In this document: one piece after another, positions 1 to 12,947 of the stretch
How the letters are laid out: the number at the start of each line of letters is the position of its first letter
Numbering within the stretch: position 1 is the stretch's first letter
Source of the DNA: Morchella semilibera
Taxonomy: Eukaryota > Ascomycota > Pezizomycetes > Pezizales > Morchellaceae
Direction: 5' to 3'
Length of the DNA stretch: 64,000 nt
Assembly: GCA_009192285.1 (NCBI GenBank)
Contig: WBVU01000008.1
Span: forward strand, 2,056,370 to 2,120,369
Translations under genes and position numbers: made by a program
The notes under the pieces: generated by a model
What the model was told of the DNA's origin: nothing
The model's database searches: none
Seen by the model: the letters and a program-made list of their open reading frames with translations, nothing else

Positions 1-3000
1 CGCCCCTGGCCCTGGCCCTGGCTCACTTTCAACAATGAAGATATGAGACAATGGTGTTTCAAATTTAGGCTCAACACGGAGTAACACGTAGGTCGACATT
101 ACATTTTTCAGTCAATGTTTACAAGCGTAAGAGGTCCTAATCTATAGTTCAATTTCCGGAACAAATACAGCCAGTGATGTGGTAGTAAAAGTGGATCAAA
201 GACTTTATTGATGGTAAGGCAGTATATGTAGGACGATATTGGGGTAGAAACTCTGGTTCGCCTCGCCTACGTTGATGGTTCATGTTTCCTGCCAAACTGC
301 ACCTGCCCTGAAACGCAGTGTAAGCTTCACTATAATGACATATTGCATTTTCTAAGAAATGCATGGTGCTTCGACCCCATGAGTTAGGTTAACCAGAGAC
401 AGTCTTCCGATTTCAATTCTGCGAACTCTAGTGTCCTAGGATACCCCTGCTCGAACGAAGCATCCCTCATTTGGGCGCGGTAATTCGAGTGATTTTATGT
501 GACGTTAAAATGAACAGATATCTAGATCTACTTGCTCATGCGGTATGCTATCCTTTCACCTGTATTGTGTGAACAAGGCATATGACCAACCCAAACGTTT
601 CCTGGGGAATGGTATCGATAGGGAAATCCGGGCAACCACCAGAGAAAACATATGGGCAAAAACCTACGCCATTTCAGTAATACTTTTAGTAAGTTCATGT
701 GCTTGACTTCCTATTAGCCATGGACTAATGCGACACGATACACTCGCTCATGGGGTGGGCCCTGCCTGACGATGATCAGGGGTTTGAGACCAATAATACT
801 CGGGGGTAGGGGAAAGAACCAGAAAATTTAATAGGGTTACTTGTATGGCAGAGCTCCGCTCCATACAAATAATCCCTGTATTGTCACATTTTCTAGTTCT
901 TATTCCTGTACGCGAGTAGAACTCACTTCAGTAACGCAAACCTCAATTACTACAAATACCACCATCAGGTAAGACCCGCCATCACTCCGTGAGCGTTTGT
1001 TCAGACCAAGCGAACGGCATTCATAGGCATCATGCTCTGTTAATTCTCGGCCAGGGGAAGGGAGTACTCAATTCACGGAAGAACTAGAACGGCAATCCGC
1101 TTGCGATCACGATCTTGCATTTCTATTCGGTTATATTTCTCTCCACCCTTTATTGCCTTTCCCCAAAGCGGACCGCGCATGATCCAGAACGTGGTTGGAC
1201 TTGGGAGGGAAAAAAAAAAAAAAAAAACCTGATCCTTTAAGGCTCTATGGGGTCCTGGAGATGACAACAAACATGTCGCTTATTCGTTTAAGGTCTAATT
1301 TCATTTTGGTTCGCGCTTGTTGTACCCAATCATGTAAGATCACTCGGGGAATAAACTTAAGCCTTATGTGCCTTGCACGAAATGTTTACCCAAATTCTTG
1401 ATCGCTTGACGATTTTATACCACCTTTGATCTGTCTTGATCTATCACGTTTATCTGGAGCCAAATTCAAATAGAACGGTTTGGTTGGGAGGACCTTAAAC
1501 CCTGCTGGTTCATCAGATACATCCAACATTTCAACACCAGTTAGCACCGGGTCTAAGCACGGGTCGCTTGGCACCCCTGTTTAAAACCTTCCGGCAGAGC
1601 CGGACCAGCCACGATGCTAGAATTCTAGACCCTAGACCCCCCCAATTCGAATCACGACATCTATCTTCACATGTGTAAACACATGTTTTAGATGTCGAAT
1701 CCTCTACGATCGCCAAATATATCTTTCGACTATGTCTGGGAGCATTCTAGAGATGAATTGTTCGTTATTCGAGACATAGTCTTATTTGAGACATAGTACG
1801 CACCTGCCCGAGGGTGGTACCTTCGATCCACAGCACCGTAATTATCGAGGAAAAGAAGCAAGATAGACGCCCCGACGCCCCATCGGTTATTGCCGTACTG
1901 CAGTTGTAACATGGCGTTTAGCTAGTATTTAGTTTAACTATCGACTTCACTTAATATGGCATAGCACGTTATGACAAGCCTGAATAAGCCGGTGATATTT
2001 TGTATCTCACATAAGAGATAGTCTAGTGTGCCCAGTAAGCGCACATTCCTAGAGACTTTCTTGGTTTATTCTTACATCCACTTTTATGACCAGTATTCCT
2101 ATGCAGGAGGTTGCTGCTGGCCTATTTCTCGCCAGAAAGTAGGAAGTGATAGACTGTGGCACCCACACTGAGGCAGAAAAAGGCTATCAAGTATTTGAAG
2201 CAATCGGATTTTGAAAGCACGGTACCGGCGCGGCGGATATCTTTCACTAGGGAACGTGGGAGTGTGTGGGTGTGCTTTTCTGCTGCATGCTGCATCTCGG
2301 CCAATCTAAAGCTAACTTCGGTCTTTGCAACTTACACTCGAGGACACGTTACCTATCACAAATTCTGTGTTATTGCACATCTTGCCCTTACTAGCTTGCT
2401 AATGATGGTGACTAGAAATCTCGTCTTCTCTCAAAAATACACCGGCTACCGTGCATAAATTTCTTACACTAACAATATTGTATGTGGTCCATGTCTAACT
2501 AGATACGAGTACCCCGTGACTGAGAGGACTTTTTGTCATATACACTATCAGAATTGAATCTGTGCCCTGCTAATACACCAAATATTTGTTTTGTTTTGAA
2601 CCTGCGCCTGGCATGATTTGTCTTGGGGCTGGAGATATTCTTTTAATCCCGGCTCTGAATAACCAGGAGCTATTAGCCAAATTCCTGCTGGATATAGACC
2701 AGAAAATTTCAACACTTCCTGACTTCTCATAACTCACTTTTAGGGTGTTTTGAGAAACATTTCCCTAGTCTAGTGAGCGAATTATGTAAATGTAATATAT
2801 TTCAACTCCATCTAAATCCTTCAGGAAATTACCAATAGTTACCAATTGATAAGCCCCGCTTGGTTCTGTAGTTGTCGTATGTTGACGCTGTTGGCAGTTG
2901 GCAGTCGATCTGGATCGCGAGAAGGCCCATGCCTGTTCAATTCATCATGGCAAAATTTCGAAAAATCAAGGATTCTCCCCATTTGTGCCGCAATTGATGA

Positions 3001-4130
3001 GGAGCCTGCGGGATTTAGAGTTGGCTGGAGGATATTATCGGAGTCTTCTAAGAGATTCTTGTGGGCTCTAGTGACGCAATCTCTCTTGTATAGGCGGAGG
3101 GGAGTTCTCTCGATAAAATTCTGGGGTTTAAAACTATAAGAGGGAAAGGAACTCCCCTATACACTCCCCTCAGACTCAGAACACTCCCAATCTCTTCTGC
3201 CTACCTCTGTTTCAACTTGAATATCCTCAGCGTCCTTCATTTTTGTCTCCTCCTCTTTTGTCCGATGTAGGACAAAAGGGGGGGATATCAACATGTCCGG
3301 AGGTTGAGGGCCTCAAGTTTGAGGAAGACACGAAAATGATGATCACTTGAGTTTGGCTGTAGTGATTCACAAGCAACTATTGTTACTATCGACTTAGATG
3401 TACTGCCGAGTCAGTTCGTCCTAAGGAGAAACAACTCTTAAACTCTCCCTCACGTCATACCCCAAGCTTCTAACTACTTCTGTGTCAAGCCCTAGGGTTG
3501 AGGGGCCCGGTACATTTCTTTTTCTCCAAGGCTAATTACGTACATCTCCGTTTCTAAGTATCAAATCTAAGAATCAAGGGGCTCCGGCTGTGGACTAAAT
3601 TTCAGCGCTGATCACCCAATTCCCCAAGCTTTCCAGTCAGGATTATGAGGGGGTGTATATTGGAAGTTGGCCACGAGTTTATTCGAACCATGGAGGCTGT
3701 TTCTATATAGGCTAAATTTTCACTATTTTTTATTTACGAGAAAACCTACTATTTGGCTAAGATGTACACCAATAGAATTAAACCAAAGACATTATACTAG
3801 TACAAATACAACAATGTTATAGAGTTATGCACATCACATGCCCTGCCGATCTCCCCAAGAACTAATCTAATATTATCCCCCTAAAATCTCCGCAGCCAGG
3901 TATTCTCAGTCGTGATGTGAATGGTAGATAATTAGCCACCCCACACCAAAATCTTAACTTTATCACTATCCTCGTGACTTTCCTTCCCTCTATCCCAGAG
4001 TGCAAACATAAAACGTGCTTCAATTACTGCATAGCCCCACGCCCTTGAACCACTCTTAAATCCGATTACGATACACGCCCTAATGCTCGCTCTCAGTTTT
4101 CCAATTCATTGGGCGGATGTAAAACATCGG
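1..4130. other. Intergenic, no recognisable gene
   Basis: Only short open frames without recognisable protein families or plausible exon chains are present on either strand. The stretch has an A-tract near 1209-1226 and one variant copy of the dispersed GAGTGAT element near 486-502. Part of the right end may be 3' UTR of the SUR7-type gene that ends at 4131. I see no transposon terminal repeats. Confidence 0.5.
486..502 (+). repeat. Dispersed GAGTGAT element, variant copy
   Basis: GAGTGAT-TTTA-TGTGAC. The second half is TGTGA instead of [C/T]ATGA, the same variant as the copy at 40902-40919. It lies in gene-free DNA. Confidence 0.45.
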
Positions 4131-5314
4131 TCATCTCCTTACATCATTGTACCCAGTACCACCAGGGGCCGACATAGCAGGAGCATTGAGCTGCACATCC
4201 TGATTGGCAAGATTTGGATTTAGTCTTCTCTGACTGTCTGACCTCTCCGGATAGTATCCGTCCATTCCAGCCTTCTCGTTATATCTATCGTTGGTCCTAC
4301 GACGACGCATACCAGCAAATCTAGAGGCTCGAGGAGTATTGTCTCGGTACTTGTTCTTATTGCGGCCGGCTAGGTAGGCCAGAAGAAAGCCTAGTGTTGC
4401 GAGACCAAGGAGGGCTACGCAGGTCCATGTGAATGCAAAGGCCTGATAATAGTTGATTGGTTAGTTAGAGATAGGAGTCAGGTCCCGGGGGAAATGATAG
4501 GATGGACCAGAACGTACTTTAACACCCACACGCGCCTTTCTTCCTGCACGCCTAAAAGCACGCTGTCCCAAAACAAAACAAGCACTAAAAATCACTCGAC
4601 GTCAGCACCTTTACCCCGTCGACTGACAACATCAACACAAAAACCAGAACCCACGTCATTATTGTAGCTGAGAAGGTCATGAAGAATAACGACAAACAGG
4701 ACAATGCTGCCGCCGCCAACGCTCCTATCCTCGAACAAAGTGCAAGCAACCCCGCCAGCAATGCCATCAACACGAACCCTAAATCAATAATATAGAATGA
4801 GTATAGGAATCGACTCAAGTAGAAGTAGCGGCCCGGGTTATTCAGAAAATCGCCTGGGATGTTGGTCTCTGTGTTGAAGTTCCGTTGGGGGAGGAAGGGA
4901 TATGCGGCATTGTTGGGTCGGCAATTGAAGTTCTTGCCGTTACGTTCGTCGCAGAACTAGTGAATGAAATGTCAGTGATAGGTGGTACATATTTTTTTTG
5001 CCTTCGTGTCTTTACTGTTCACTGTTGTTTTATAAGGAAAACTAACGTTATACAGAGTCCAATGGCATATTCCATCTGGAGCGTTTGGTATACCTCGAGT
5101 ATCGGCCTGTAGCCAGAATATTTGGTTCAAAGGACGTCTATCGTATGCTCCGGCAATAATCAACAAGAATAGTAGGACTATTGCCCCAGCGAGTAGGATA
5201 AGTGAAGGGATTCCGGTCCCAAGGCCTGAATTTGGATGATCCTTAGCGGACCGATTGTTCCTAGAAAAGAAAGGCAAATTTTCGCGGTGGCTACATACGA
5301 TTACGGAGAGACAT
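4131..5314 (-). CDS. SUR7/PalI-family integral membrane protein
   Basis: A four-pass membrane protein of the fungal SUR7/PalI group, whose members sit in the plasma membrane (eisosome domains, pH or wall sensing). Segment 1 (SLILLAGAIVLLFLLIIAG) is followed by an extracellular loop with the family W-x2-YN...C...C pattern (WTLYN spliced to FCDERNG, then NFNC). Two central membrane segments follow, then a segment starting FAFTWTCVALLGLATLG, and an Arg-rich cytoplasmic tail ending GGTGYNDVRR. Exons are joined by introns at about 4945-5047 (GTTAGT), a short one near 4607-4674 (AC|GTGGGT to TTTTTAG, giving IMT-ACFVLGQRAF), and about 4444-4518 (GTACGT). The 5' end is uncertain. An ATG at 5314 (MSLRNR) precedes a strong acceptor TTTCTTTTCTAG, but that intron would be only about 34 nt, so the first exon may lie elsewhere. 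Confidence 0.8.
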
Positions 5315-5962
5315 TCCTCTTAGAGTCCTAAAAAAGTCCAATATTAGGAAAAAATGATAGGTTCGAAAGGAGATTATGAAAACTCTACAGGTATTAAGGC
5401 AGGGTATTTGGGGCGAGCAAGTGATATAAATTGAGAAACGGGAGGCGTCCCTTGGAGAAATGCTGATGTTGAGATGACGGTAATCACACGCACTTTCCGC
5501 ATTATCCACCAACTAAAGCAGTTTAGGGTCTGCTAGCAGAGCTAGCAGAAGCTCACCAGTCCCCGTCTGAGCAGAAGCGAACGATGTGACGAAACGCGAG
5601 ATTGAAATCCTTGCCAGCGATCCTACGTCATTCTTGGCACCACAAATATCACAGAAATCGATCTAAAAGGAAAAGGTATCACGCAAAAGGTTCGTTACGA
5701 ATACCGTTTATTCATGAGCTAAACACAAAGGATTCAATTAATTCCCCATTAAAACCCAAATCGCAATCCCAACCGAAACCCCTAAAACCTCCAGGGCCCC
5801 TACGTAAAATGCGTCCGGGGTCCTTACACGGTAAAGAAAATACGCCGGTCCGCATAGGACAATGACCGAAGAAAGAAAAAAAGGGAAGAAAGAAAAATGC
5901 CGCCGAGTCGTCTATTTACTTCGCAAAGACGTCGATAGAAATACCACCCCCCCCCTGGTTGC
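5315..5962. other. Intergenic between two tandem minus genes
   Basis: This 650-nt gap holds the promoter side of the SUR7-type gene and the 3' end of the otubain gene. No ORF with family resemblance and no repeat were seen. Confidence 0.5.
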
Positions 5963-7756
5963 TCATGAATATGACTGGCCAAGCCCTGATCCTGTGGGGT
6001 ATTCGTCACATAAATATTGTTGGGGGTTGCTATCCCAAGACTCTCCCCCAGGTGATGAGTTTGATGTTTTCTTCTCTACCGAAGAACTCCTTTTGGAACT
6101 TGAGTTAGAGGTTGAGGTGGGAGGTTGATATATCTCAGGTTGGAAGTTTTCGCTTTGGAAGTGACTAGGATTGAATGGTGAATTCCTGAAAGTTGTTGTC
6201 TGGAATGGAAGGGACTGAAGAGGGGACGGTTGGAAAGCTGGCAAATTGAACATTGAAGGGCGAAAGTTCGATGGACCGGGCTCTGTTAAGAAGTTCATAT
6301 CTGATGGAGGCATTTGTGGGAAGAATGCTATTGGCGTTGGCGCAAATGCCTGTTCCGGAAGGCTGGAAAGAAATGATACCTGAAGGGGCGGTGGTGGTGG
6401 TGGCGCTGCTGCTATTTCCCCATTCTTGTATAATATATCGTAGTGGCCACTAATTATTCAACATCAGAGGTTACAAGAGGTTGGGGGGGAGGGGGCGCTA
6501 GGCAAAACTCACGGTCTATAAAGCAACCTCAAAACTGGCGCATCGGCTGGTGTCATCATTCCTTCGGTTTCGACATCTTGAAAGCGATGGACATTGACTT
6601 CGTCCCCAGGACTTCGATCCAAGTAGAAGACTTCCACTGCAAGACCAGCTGGTAGTATCAAACAATCGATCAAAGCCATAAGTCCTACATGATCAATCTC
6701 GACTCCATATGGCTCGATATGTGAATTGCAATAATTTTTTACGGGAACATCGAGGAAAGGTGCGTAATAATCAGGACGGCTTTTCATCCAGGAGCTGGTA
6801 AGGAACTAGACACAGAAATCACTTCAGCACAAATGTATATTATAAGAAATGTATAAGTCTAACCTTAAAGTGTGTGATAATTGAATTGGATAAATCAGGG
6901 TTGTTAAATGCATCCACCACTGGCGAAACGTCATAAGAACGATCGATTATTGGTGAAGTAGAGATTCGGTTAAATAATGTAATGGTAGCTTCCACAAAGT
7001 CTTCGTATATATATGGTTCCAACCCGGCCATGTTCATAAGATTGTTGAGTGAGACTATTCTAGCGAACTCCATGCCAATACGGTTGGGATCACCAGTTTT
7101 GAGCAGAATCTCGAAATATCCAAAAGCCATAGCTATGGTTATATCAGCGCTGAAGCCTTAAACAAAGACGAAAATTGAGTGTGGGGGGGGCGCTACAAAC
7201 CTCTCCACCCACAATTCCCATCTCCAAGTACTGATCGGTAAAAAGGATATTTTGGTGAAAGCGCCTAGGTTATCAGCACAACCAGAAACAAACTGAAGCT
7301 CTTGCCCACTTACAATGGTTTTCCTGACAAAAATTGGGTCTGCAGCTGCATATTCGGCCTCTAGAGCTTTACTTGATTTAACATCGCCAATAGGTGCACC
7401 CTAAACATGTTTCTATAAATTAGTAAAAAATGTTTAAAGACAGGTTGCTTATGAATCAGAAACAAGAAGGTGAAGCTAATAATATCTTAGAAGAGACGGA
7501 CCTGGATATTGGGCTGGTAGTCTCTTGAGAGCTTCTCAAACTCTTGATCGCGGCCCAGGACTGCCAGACCATCCTTGACTTCATCGCCAACCATTACTTC
7601 TGGTTGTGAATGTGTGGGTGAACCCATCGGTGAGCCATAGTGCTGTTTCGTCAATTGCTGTTGAGCTTTGATATCTCGATATTCTACTTGTTGACTCCAG
7701 GTATCGAGGCCAGCAGGGAAGCCGTTACTCCCGTTCAGTCCAGAAGCACTATCCAT
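5963..7756 (-). CDS. Otubain-type deubiquitinase (peptidase C65)
   Basis: A cysteine protease predicted to remove ubiquitin from proteins. Six exons (7756-7502, 7400-7314, 7264-7201, 7156-6864, 6805-6513, 6449-5963) join in frame to 492 residues. The catalytic triad of the OTUB family is visible: D129 and C132 in GDGNC (exon 3), and H333 in the RPGHYDILYKN strand (exon 6). The stretch before the Cys (YPFYRSVLGDGNC) matches otubains, but the usual FYRA after the Cys is GWRG here. The C-terminal 150 residues are a low-complexity Pro/Phe/Asn/Gln tail (repeated NF, FQP and FNP units) after a short poly-Pro run, absent from human OTUB1. The start at MDSASGL is the only ATG ahead of the first exon. 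Fold assignment is firm; the tail's role is unknown. Confidence 0.9.
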
Positions 7757-8368
7757 GGCTAATTGAGTTGATGAGTGGGAGCAGAGAGATGGGCGACGGG
7801 GGTGAATGGTGGTGGTGGGTAAAGGTAGAAGAGTGAGGACGGCCGCCGGAGGAGAGTGATGGGCCTGTTGAAGATAAGGACGAACGATGGGGACGATGAG
7901 AAAAAAAAGCTCGGCTGCTTATTGAGTAGTACCTGGGTCTTAACTGGTTGGAGGAGGGGGGTGGGCTTCAGGCTTGCGCGGGGGGGGGGGGGGGAGGTGG
8001 AACTTGAGCCTCAAAAAAAGTCGTATATCAAAGGTGCAGCCCAATTCTCTGAATCATTTCCTCCGCCCTCCCTCTGAATGGATGCGGGTGCGTAGGGACA
8101 GGAAGTGAATAAAACAGAGTATCAGACGAGGTGAGGGGAGTGACGAGGAAGTATGTTTAGATGGAATGGCGTTTGCTGATCGAGAATGAGCAAAAGAATA
8201 ATGGGGAAAAGGAAATAAACAACCACACGGGCCGGGAAGAACGCTCTTCTAGATGGGTTGAGGGTTTAAAGCGGCAAGGATGCCTGTGGAGTTCAGCACA
8301 GTGATAGGTACATGATACTACATACTCTATGCATGCTTCATACATCTCAGGTCCATCGCGTGACCCTG

Positions 8369-8386
8369 GGGGGGGGGGGGGGGGGT
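8369..8386 (+). repeat. Long poly-G run
   Basis: An uninterrupted run of about 18 G. Similar runs occur near 7979, 9230 (as C), 18805, 27893 and 50371. They are simple repeats and likely hot spots for sequencing-length error. Confidence 0.7.
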
Positions 8387-10739
8387 TCGCCGTGAGGTTG
8401 TTATGTACATATGATCACCTATACTGTCTACAATCCCTTCGCTTTTCATCCCATCCCATCATCCCCCATCGATCCACCCCCCTTCAGTCCCGACGTCCCG
8501 CCAGTGCATAATAGTGGATATATTTGGGCCGGTGGCTGAGCACCAACTAAAATCCATTATCACAGGCAGAATTGTATGCTTGCTTGGAATTTGCTGCCTG
8601 GATATTTGGGTAGGAAAGACGGAGTTGAGGCAGCGGGCATCGGTATCCGTTATAAAAATGTGATATCACATACATATATACCATGTATGTACGAAAACTT
8701 AAGCGAGAACAAACACGTCCAGTTGATAGCTGAATTGCGGGGTGCAAAAGTCGTTCTTTTGGGAAAAGTTTCCAGATTGTTTCCCGCTTGTGCAGCTTTT
8801 AAAAAGTCCATATGGCACTTCTTGATGCCTTCCCCCAAAAAAACGAGATAGAGTAATTAGCAGGTAAGATCACGGTTGTATTACTGATTATCGCCTGCGC
8901 GGTTTCTTTTGTGATGAGAGGCAAAAAAAAAATACCTTGCGGTCACCTCCGGCGTCTACTCACTTAGCATCTGCCTTTAATCAACAGTAGCTCCTTTTCG
9001 GCACCGCAGGATGCATGTATCCATACTCCCGTACGTGAACAACACAGCAGGAAGCAGCGGACGGAGACGCCTTTCCAGTAGCAGCTGTAAGAATGTATAG
9101 AAAAAAAAGGAAAAAAAAAAAAGAGGAATTTTGTGTTGAAGAAGATCCCCGAAAACCCCACTAAAGAGCAGTGTTCATATCGTCTGCGATAGTGTACCAG
9201 CTACAAGGGCACCATTACAGGCGCAAACCCCCCCCCCCCCTCCATTGGCGGATCGGGGATCGAAAGCCCGAGTTTTAAGCACCAGCCAAAGCCGGGCATG
9301 AGGTCGATGATTGTGGCTGCGCTGATATGATGAACACGATTCTTTGGTGGTTGTGGGGGGCATGCCTGTGAACAACCGCGCGTGGGATGGATGAGAAGCA
9401 GATGTTCCTCGACATATCACCCCCTTAGCACGATCCACTGTTCTAGAGTTTTTCAAACCGATCGCGGATTTTCTATATTTACCCAGATATCAAGAGAATA
9501 GATTTATCATTGCATAATAGTCTTATGCAACTATAGCGTTTAAGTTACAAGAGACCCCTCTGGACCTCTATCCAGAGACAACTAACCAGTTGCAACGCAA
9601 TCAATAACTTTCCAGCCTTCGATGCGCGCTCTTATGTATCCCATGCTGGTATATACAGACACTTGACTGGGCTCCGCGTATTTATGAGGATTGGGCCCCA
9701 GAAGCCAATTATATTAGGAGGGGCTACCTAATAATTTAAATAATTTTTCAAAAATATAGTCAAATGGTTATCTGCCGAATAGTAGCTTCACCAACTCGCC
9801 CTACAAATAACTTCTTCGCCAGTTAGTTGGGTTCCAGAGCTTCGATCCAGTCACCAAGATAGGTAAGAGAGTTGCTCAAGTAGAAGACACCCGATAACTA
9901 CCGGCGCTAGTAGTATCTAGGCCAAGTCTCGGACCAATGGTCATCAATTTGCTAGTTTAAGGTGCTGCCAAGCTACATATGTATACCTGTTTGCCCCTAG
10001 CAAATATACAGGTAGTCGGTCATATGCCGTGAGGGCCGAGTGAGAGATGCTTGAATCAAATTATCCTCCTCCTCCTACCTGCCGCTTCTAACAATGGAAC
10101 GACGACGGCGGTGCAAAATCGGCCAGAATAGCGATTTTACATGGTTCTAAGTCACACACACATTTCTTTCGTCTTTGAGATCGAGTGATAAAAACCCCTC
10201 CGAAAGCCCGTGGCCGTGGGTCCATTGATTTTCCTGATTGTTTGTATTGTAGCTAGCTAGCTGCTGACGCTGCTAATCAATCAATCCATTCACCATGAGT
10301 GCAGCAGCAGCAGCCGGAGCAGCAGAGAGGAGTACATAAATTACTAAACTAAAGGATTACACCCAGCGAACAAAGGTTTCTCTGCTCCAAATGCGCCTGG
10401 TCGATAAAAAAACAATGGAATTCCCACTAAAGAAGGAGAGGGCAGAAGGGATGTCTGCTGATCTGATGAGCCCGACATCCCTTCAGAATTATCACTCGAC
10501 GGACATAAACGAAATATGTGGAACCAGGGAAGAGAATCAGCGCATTTAAATAATATAGCCCAAGATTTTACCACCTCGGATTAAAATGAAAATCGCACTC
10601 AGGGTTTGAAGCGATTCAAGGGGGCATGAACCAAGGACCAACCATGGCGCCTTTTCCAAGTCAAGGTTCCGTCTTCTGGCTGGCTGCTTGCTCCTCTGCT
10701 GCGCGAGAAAGAAAAGCAGATTGTCGCCAAAGGCAAATA

Positions 10740-10776
10740 AAATAATAATGATAATAATAATAATAATAACAATGAT
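10740..10776 (+). repeat. AAT-type trinucleotide microsatellite
   Basis: An interrupted (AAT/GAT)n tract. A shorter one of the same kind lies near 21297-21315. Confidence 0.7.
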
Positions 10777-11142
10777 GATGAGATAGTAATAATGCTTCGC
10801 ATAGCGAGGGAAAAGTTCCGTCTTAATGATCACAAATTAATGCCATATGCAGGGCAGCTACAGAAAGTTGACCCAGCTACCAGCGACAAATCTGTTAGTT
10901 GCACAAGCAGTACCATGCCATCATCGAACCAATACGCACGTGAAAGAGAAGTAAGGGGGCGGTAAACCTTTAAAAGACGAGGGGGAATTTTAGGCGACAC
11001 GTTGTTATAAACCGTTGCCCCGGTTTTCTTGACTCAGCCAGCGCGATGATTCTAGGAGTTTGCCAGAACACAAAGATAAGACGGTCTCAAGAGAGGGGGG
11101 TGGGGGATCCAGGCCGGGCCAGTGGTCAAAGCTGCAAAGCTC

Positions 11143-11159
11143 ATCATGTGATATCACTC
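11143..11159 (-). repeat. Dispersed GAGTGAT element, exact core
   Basis: On the minus strand: GAGTGAT-ATCA-CATGA, preceded by ACCG. Intergenic. Confidence 0.6.
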
Positions 11160-12491
11160 CGGTCCTACGGTAGACTAGTAAATATACACCCGCGGAGGGT
11201 CTCACGGGGGGTATACCCAGTTTGTTAATTTCAAATATATCAAGGGCAGGAATGTTTCCCACTAATTACGATCTCGTCACGAGGTTCACTCCCGGAACCC
11301 GACTATTGCTCTGATAACCTTCAGAAGCTTGTATGTGCCATGTATGTAAATCCTCCACTAAAAGGATTCCGCTAGTGTATACTGTTTATAGTGCATCTCC
11401 TTCGGCCCTTAACCCACTCACCAGGAACCAGCGAGGCGAGGTGATAGGTTTCTGCAAGAAGATCGACAGCTGTGAATCGAGGATAACATCTTGCAGCAGA
11501 TTTGTCATATTTCGCAGTCAAAAAAAAGAAGGGAGAGTACGATTTAGAATCGATTTACCTTACATTAAAGCCTACGTATCACAATATAATCACATCTTGC
11601 CGGTGAGCATAAGAAAGGGCTGCAGATACGAGACCCGCGGGGAATAGAAGACTGGAGGAATAAAAACCTTGATTGATTCTACTCGCTGTCGATAACCCTT
11701 CCCAACGTCCCTGGTGACGAACATTTCTGAGGCTGGATGTGAGGAGTTCCTAAAATACAGACAGGTGTGCTCTCAGGTGAGCGGTCCAAAAGCAGTCTCA
11801 TTGGGCTAGGAGCAGTAAAGATGACTGCACATAACCGACGTGTGCTTAACAGACCCAAGTATTAAGTGAAAAAAGCTCACATTTGAAGAGGGGGCGTTGT
11901 GATGGATGGTGCTGTTTACTCTTTCATGTGGCCAGTATGGCGTCTTAAAAGATACGCGCAATCGGGACCGTTCCTTGGAGCCTCGGGACTTGGCAGCTAT
12001 CACCATTGGCTGGAAGGACATCAGCTTGGGGCATTATGTATGGCGGGGGCGGGAAGTAGAGTTTTTATATCTTTCGTCTGTCAGTTAATTGCTGCCAGGT
12101 TTGAGACAGTTGATCTTGCCAAATGAAGACCTAGTTTCTGCGTAAGCCACATCTGAACTGATTTCTTGGCGAAACCTGACACGAAGGGATAAGAAAGCCA
12201 CAATAAGATTCTGATTCAGACCTTGACCTCAAGACGAACCGGCCAGAAGTATTTTTGAGTTAGTATGTATTCAAGAAACATCTGTATTTTTGACAGAACG
12301 AGCTGTGCCTGCATGCGTGCAAGGCTAATTAAGCTTTCAGCCTCATTACGGCTTTGTGATGCAGGAGCGGCCCGATCCCCGGTCGGGAAGAGAATTTAAC
12401 TCTAATTCTATTGGCCTGGATTTTTTGAATTTTCCACCAGAGACTCATGGAAAGTTCTATAACGAAACATTGTCGGCCAAGGGGATGAGGG

Positions 12492-12508
12492 TCATACGAC
12501 ATCACTCG
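12492..12508 (-). repeat. Dispersed GAGTGAT element, exact core
   Basis: On the minus strand: CCGAGTGAT-GTCG-TATGACCC. It lies about 160 bp from the copy at 12653 in the opposite orientation, 3' of the broken aldolase gene. Confidence 0.6.
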
Positions 12509-12652
12509 GAATGATTTCTGGGTGCATTTTATTTTGTCATGAAAAGTGCTGGAAGAGGCTCTTACCCGGTTTGGTTGGCAGCGAGAATCTTGGAGGGGTT
12601 ACCACCCAGGGCAGGTTAAGCTCAAAAAATCAATTGGCTGGGTTCAGGCAAC

Positions 12653-12669
12653 CGAGTGATACAGCATGA
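12653..12669 (+). repeat. Dispersed GAGTGAT element, exact core
   Basis: CCGAGTGAT-ACAG-CATGACGCGGG. This copy and the one at 53303 share 21 of 22 bases, starting with the GCAA before the core. Confidence 0.65.
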
Positions 12670-12947
12670 CGCGGGTGTCACGGGCTAGCTTAAGTTAGGA
12701 TTATACCAATAATAAAAGTCATATATTTTGCGATCTGTGCTAAACTAATCAACCCTGGTTATAATCCCAGTCGGGAAAAAGTGGAGGTTATGGCACGTAG
12801 TCACGCGATTTTGACGTGTCGTTTCTTGTCACTAAGAATTAATAATTTGGTTTCATTTGACACTGATCAGCTTCATATGTTATTCCTGTCGTTTCGTTGA
12901 TATAAACCTTGGCTTTTCTAATATCATATTTTCAGAAAACGGGAATA

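Larger units (their letters stand above)
7757..12947. other. Long gene-free interval (5.2 kb)
   Basis: No supported gene. It contains poly-G runs at about 7979-7993 and 8369-8386, A-rich runs near 9101-9122, an AAT trinucleotide tract at about 10740-10776, and three exact copies of the dispersed GAGTGAT element (11143, 12492 and 12653). Short ORFs here are low-complexity translations of these tracts. Transposon remnants too old to recognise are possible. Confidence 0.5.
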
